From NCBI GenBank assembly GCA_947462925.1, contig CANHQP010000005.1, positions 1 through 64,000 of the forward strand: 64,000 bases of DNA, written 5' to 3'. Below the pieces are notes generated by a model, which saw only the letters and a list, made by a program, of their open reading frames with translations, was not told the origin of the DNA and did no database searches. A program made the position numbers and the translations under genes. How positions within the stretch are numbered: the stretch's first letter is position 1; each line of letters opens with the position of its first letter. This document shows, one piece after another, positions 62,364-64,000 of the stretch. This DNA comes from Flavobacteriia bacterium. Lineage in GTDB: Bacteria; Bacteroidota; Bacteroidia; Flavobacteriales_D; Crocinitomicaceae.

Positions 62364-64000
62364 TTATCAAGTTTTGAAAATTCAGAATTATTACTAATAA
62401 ATTCAGGTACCAACGACTTCATTTTTGAAACAATCAGTTTATTATCCTGCTGATGAAACAGTTGTATCAAATTCTCAATCTCAGGCAAAATTTCATCATT
62501 CAAAGGTCTAATTTTAGCAATCAAAATTTGTGGATGATAGGTCGACATCGTATTCTCTTCTGATGCTAAAAGTTCTTCATAAAGTTTTTCACCTGGTCTT
62601 AAACCTGTTACCTTAATTTCAATGTCTTTTCCTTCTTCCAGACCACTTAACTGAATCATTTTCTTTGCTAAATCAATGATTTTCACAGATTCACCCATAT
62701 CAAACACAAAAATCTCCCCTCCTTTCCCCATGTTTCCAGCTTCCAAAACCAACTGACAAGCTTCAGGAATTGTCATAAAAAAACGAGTAACATTGGCATC
62801 AGTTACGGTTAACGGTCCACCTTGCTCAATTTGTTTTTTGAACAAAGGAATCACTGAGCCATTGGAACCCAAAACATTACCAAATCTTGTTGTAATAAAT
62901 TTTGTAAATCCTCCATTTTTTGTTTGTGCATACATCTCTGCAATGCGTTTTGATGCACCCATGACATTGGTAGGATTGACTGCTTTATCAGTAGAAATCA
63001 TTACAAATTTTTCAACTTGATATTCGATAGCTAAATCCACCAAATTTTTGGTCCCTCCTATATTTGTCACCACAGCTTCTGAAGGATTGTCTTCCATCAA
63101 TGGAACATGTTTATAAGCTGCTGCATGATATACAAAAGCAGGCTTATAAGTCTCAAATAAATGATTCATGCGCTCCTTATTTCGAATATCACCAATCACT
63201 ACTTCAAAATGTAAATTTGGAAATTGGAACTTTAATTCATTTTGAAAATCATACATCTGTGACTCTGCTTGATCCAAAATAACAATTAAATTTGGCTCAT
63301 AATCAGCGATTTGTCGCACAATACCACTACCGATTGAGCCTGCTGCCCCTGTCACCAAAACAACTTTATTTTTTAATTCTTGAGCAATTTTATCAGCATT
63401 TAAAACAATAGGTTTTCGACCCAATAAATCTTCAATTCTAATCTTATTAATCTGTTTGGTGGAAAACTCCCCATTAATCCAACTTTGAGCACTTGGAACT
63501 TGTTGAACTTTGACTTTTTCTTCCAAACAAATTTCTACAATCTCTTTTCTATTAACTTCATTGGGATTTTGAATAGCGATAATTAATTCTGTAACTCCTT
63601 CTGATTTAATTAATTTCCGAGTTTGAGAGGCATGAAAAATTTTGACACCTTCTAATCTTGTTCCTTTTATTTTTGCATTATCATCCACAAAACCAACAAT
63701 CTCATAACTAAAATGACTGTCTTTTTCTATTGTCCTTTTGGTGATTAATCCCGAAACCCCTGCACCATAAATCAATACTCGCTGTTTGTTTTCTTTGTTT
63801 TTAATAGATTCTAAATAAATTAACTTAACAGAGAATCTCAAAGAAATTATCAAGAAAAAACTAACCAAAAATTCCATTACCAATACAGAACTTGGAAATA
63901 AGAAATATCCATCTAAATATTTCCAACGAATCAAACCAAAGATTAAAAATAAGACACTTGATATTGAGATTGCATAAAAAATACGCTTTAAATCTTCTGT
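62360..64000 (-). CDS. WbpM/CapD-type nucleotide-sugar 4,6-dehydratase, N-terminus outside the window
   Basis: About 546 residues are visible and the frame stays open to the window edge, so the N-terminal membrane helices are cut off (visible ones: IFYAISISSVLFLIFGLI and VLVMEFLVSFFLIISLRF). Then come a CoA-binding-like Rossmann domain (VLIYGAGVSGLITKR) and an extended SDR domain with VLVTGAAGSIGSGI, AAAYKHVPLMEDNP and STDKAVNPTNVMGASKR. Like WbpM it has Met in place of the catalytic Tyr. It makes 4-keto-6-deoxy UDP-HexNAc for surface polysaccharide, suggesting that an O-antigen or capsule locus lies to the right. Confidence 0.9.
   Translation of the reverse strand, partial: TEDLKRIFYAISISSVLFLIFGLIRWKYLDGYFLFPSSVLVMEFLVSFFLIISLRFSVKLIYLESIKNKENKQRVLIYGAGVSGLITKRTIEKDSHFSYEIVGFVDDNAKIKGTRLEGVKIFHASQTRKLIKSEGVTELIIAIQNPNEVNRKEIVEICLEEKVKVQQVPSAQSWINGEFSTKQINKIRIEDLLGRKPIVLNADKIAQELKNKVVLVTGAAGSIGSGIVRQIADYEPNLIVILDQAESQMYDFQNELKFQFPNLHFEVVIGDIRNKERMNHLFETYKPAFVYHAAAYKHVPLMEDNPSEAVVTNIGGTKNLVDLAIEYQVEKFVMISTDKAVNPTNVMGASKRIAEMYAQTKNGGFTKFITTRFGNVLGSNGSVIPLFKKQIEQGGPLTVTDANVTRFFMTIPEACQLVLEAGNMGKGGEIFVFDMGESVKIIDLAKKMIQLSGLEEGKDIEIKVTGLRPGEKLYEELLASEENTMSTYHPQILIAKIRPLNDEILPEIENLIQLFHQQDNKLIVSKMKSLVPEFISNNSEFSKLDK

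Overview
The window reads as a chromosomal segment of a low-GC member of the Bacteroidota, most likely order Flavobacteriales; a Fluviicola/Crocinitomicaceae-like organism is my best guess, not a proof. Supporting signs: many genes are preceded by the Bacteroidota -7 element TAnnTTTG and almost none by a Shine-Dalgarno sequence; there is a TonB-linked receptor with a carboxypeptidase-regulatory-like domain, a THX ribosomal protein, BshA (bacillithiol synthesis), DUF3078 and DUF983 proteins, and an fbaA-accD pair. I found no rRNA, tRNA, CRISPR array, insertion sequence or phage. About sixty genes are packed tightly, with frequent ATGA or longer overlaps. Most are core housekeeping genes.

Layout. 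0-8.5 kb: end of a secreted protein (cut by the window edge), ilvE, recQ, then an eight-unit imperfect-palindrome tandem array between the convergent recQ and ABC exporter genes, then a SEC-C/flavoprotein pair and a methyltransferase. 8.5-15 kb: M1 aminopeptidase, a 45-codon small ORF, and a marR-MFS-TonB receptor operon with a candidate MarR operator. 15-25 kb: THX with a lysine-rich tail, an OmpA-like envelope protein, hemE, a GH3/serine-hydrolase fusion followed by bshA and DUF983, a thiolase, DUF3078, and the first of two paralogous zinc-ribbon proteins. 25-35 kb: a VWA-like membrane protein, a ClC channel split by a frameshift at a T8 run, fbaA-accD, efp-hydrolase, and two FKBP isomerases.

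35.3-38 kb is visibly more AT-rich than its surroundings and carries an AraC regulator and a secreted esterase, edged by inverted AGCCAG/CTGGCT words; it looks acquired. 38-52.5 kb: ribBA-lolD-TIGR02757, the second zinc-ribbon gene behind three copies of a dispersed 19-bp repeat, lon, pcm, a Spy-like periplasmic protein, a DEAD-box helicase divergent from uvrB-vanZ, then comB overlapping a zinc-dependent phospholipase/nuclease-like gene, DUF3817 and a CYTH protein. 52.7-55.3 kb: three overlapping genes (polysaccharide deacetylase-like, FemAB/GNAT-like, FabG-like). 55.5-59.2 kb: a radical SAM/SPASM-like enzyme overlapping a lipoprotein gene and followed by a beta-barrel protein, the best candidate here for an undescribed system. 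59.2-64 kb: two more copies of the dispersed repeat, a thioesterase-isochorismate synthase pair (menaquinone), a MORN-repeat protein, and a 4HBT thioesterase coupled to a WbpM/CapD-type sugar dehydratase that runs off the window.

Recurring theme: at six genes the TAnnTTTG-like element ends exactly four bases before the ATG, which predicts leaderless or nearly leaderless mRNAs. In several other genes the element decides the start codon.
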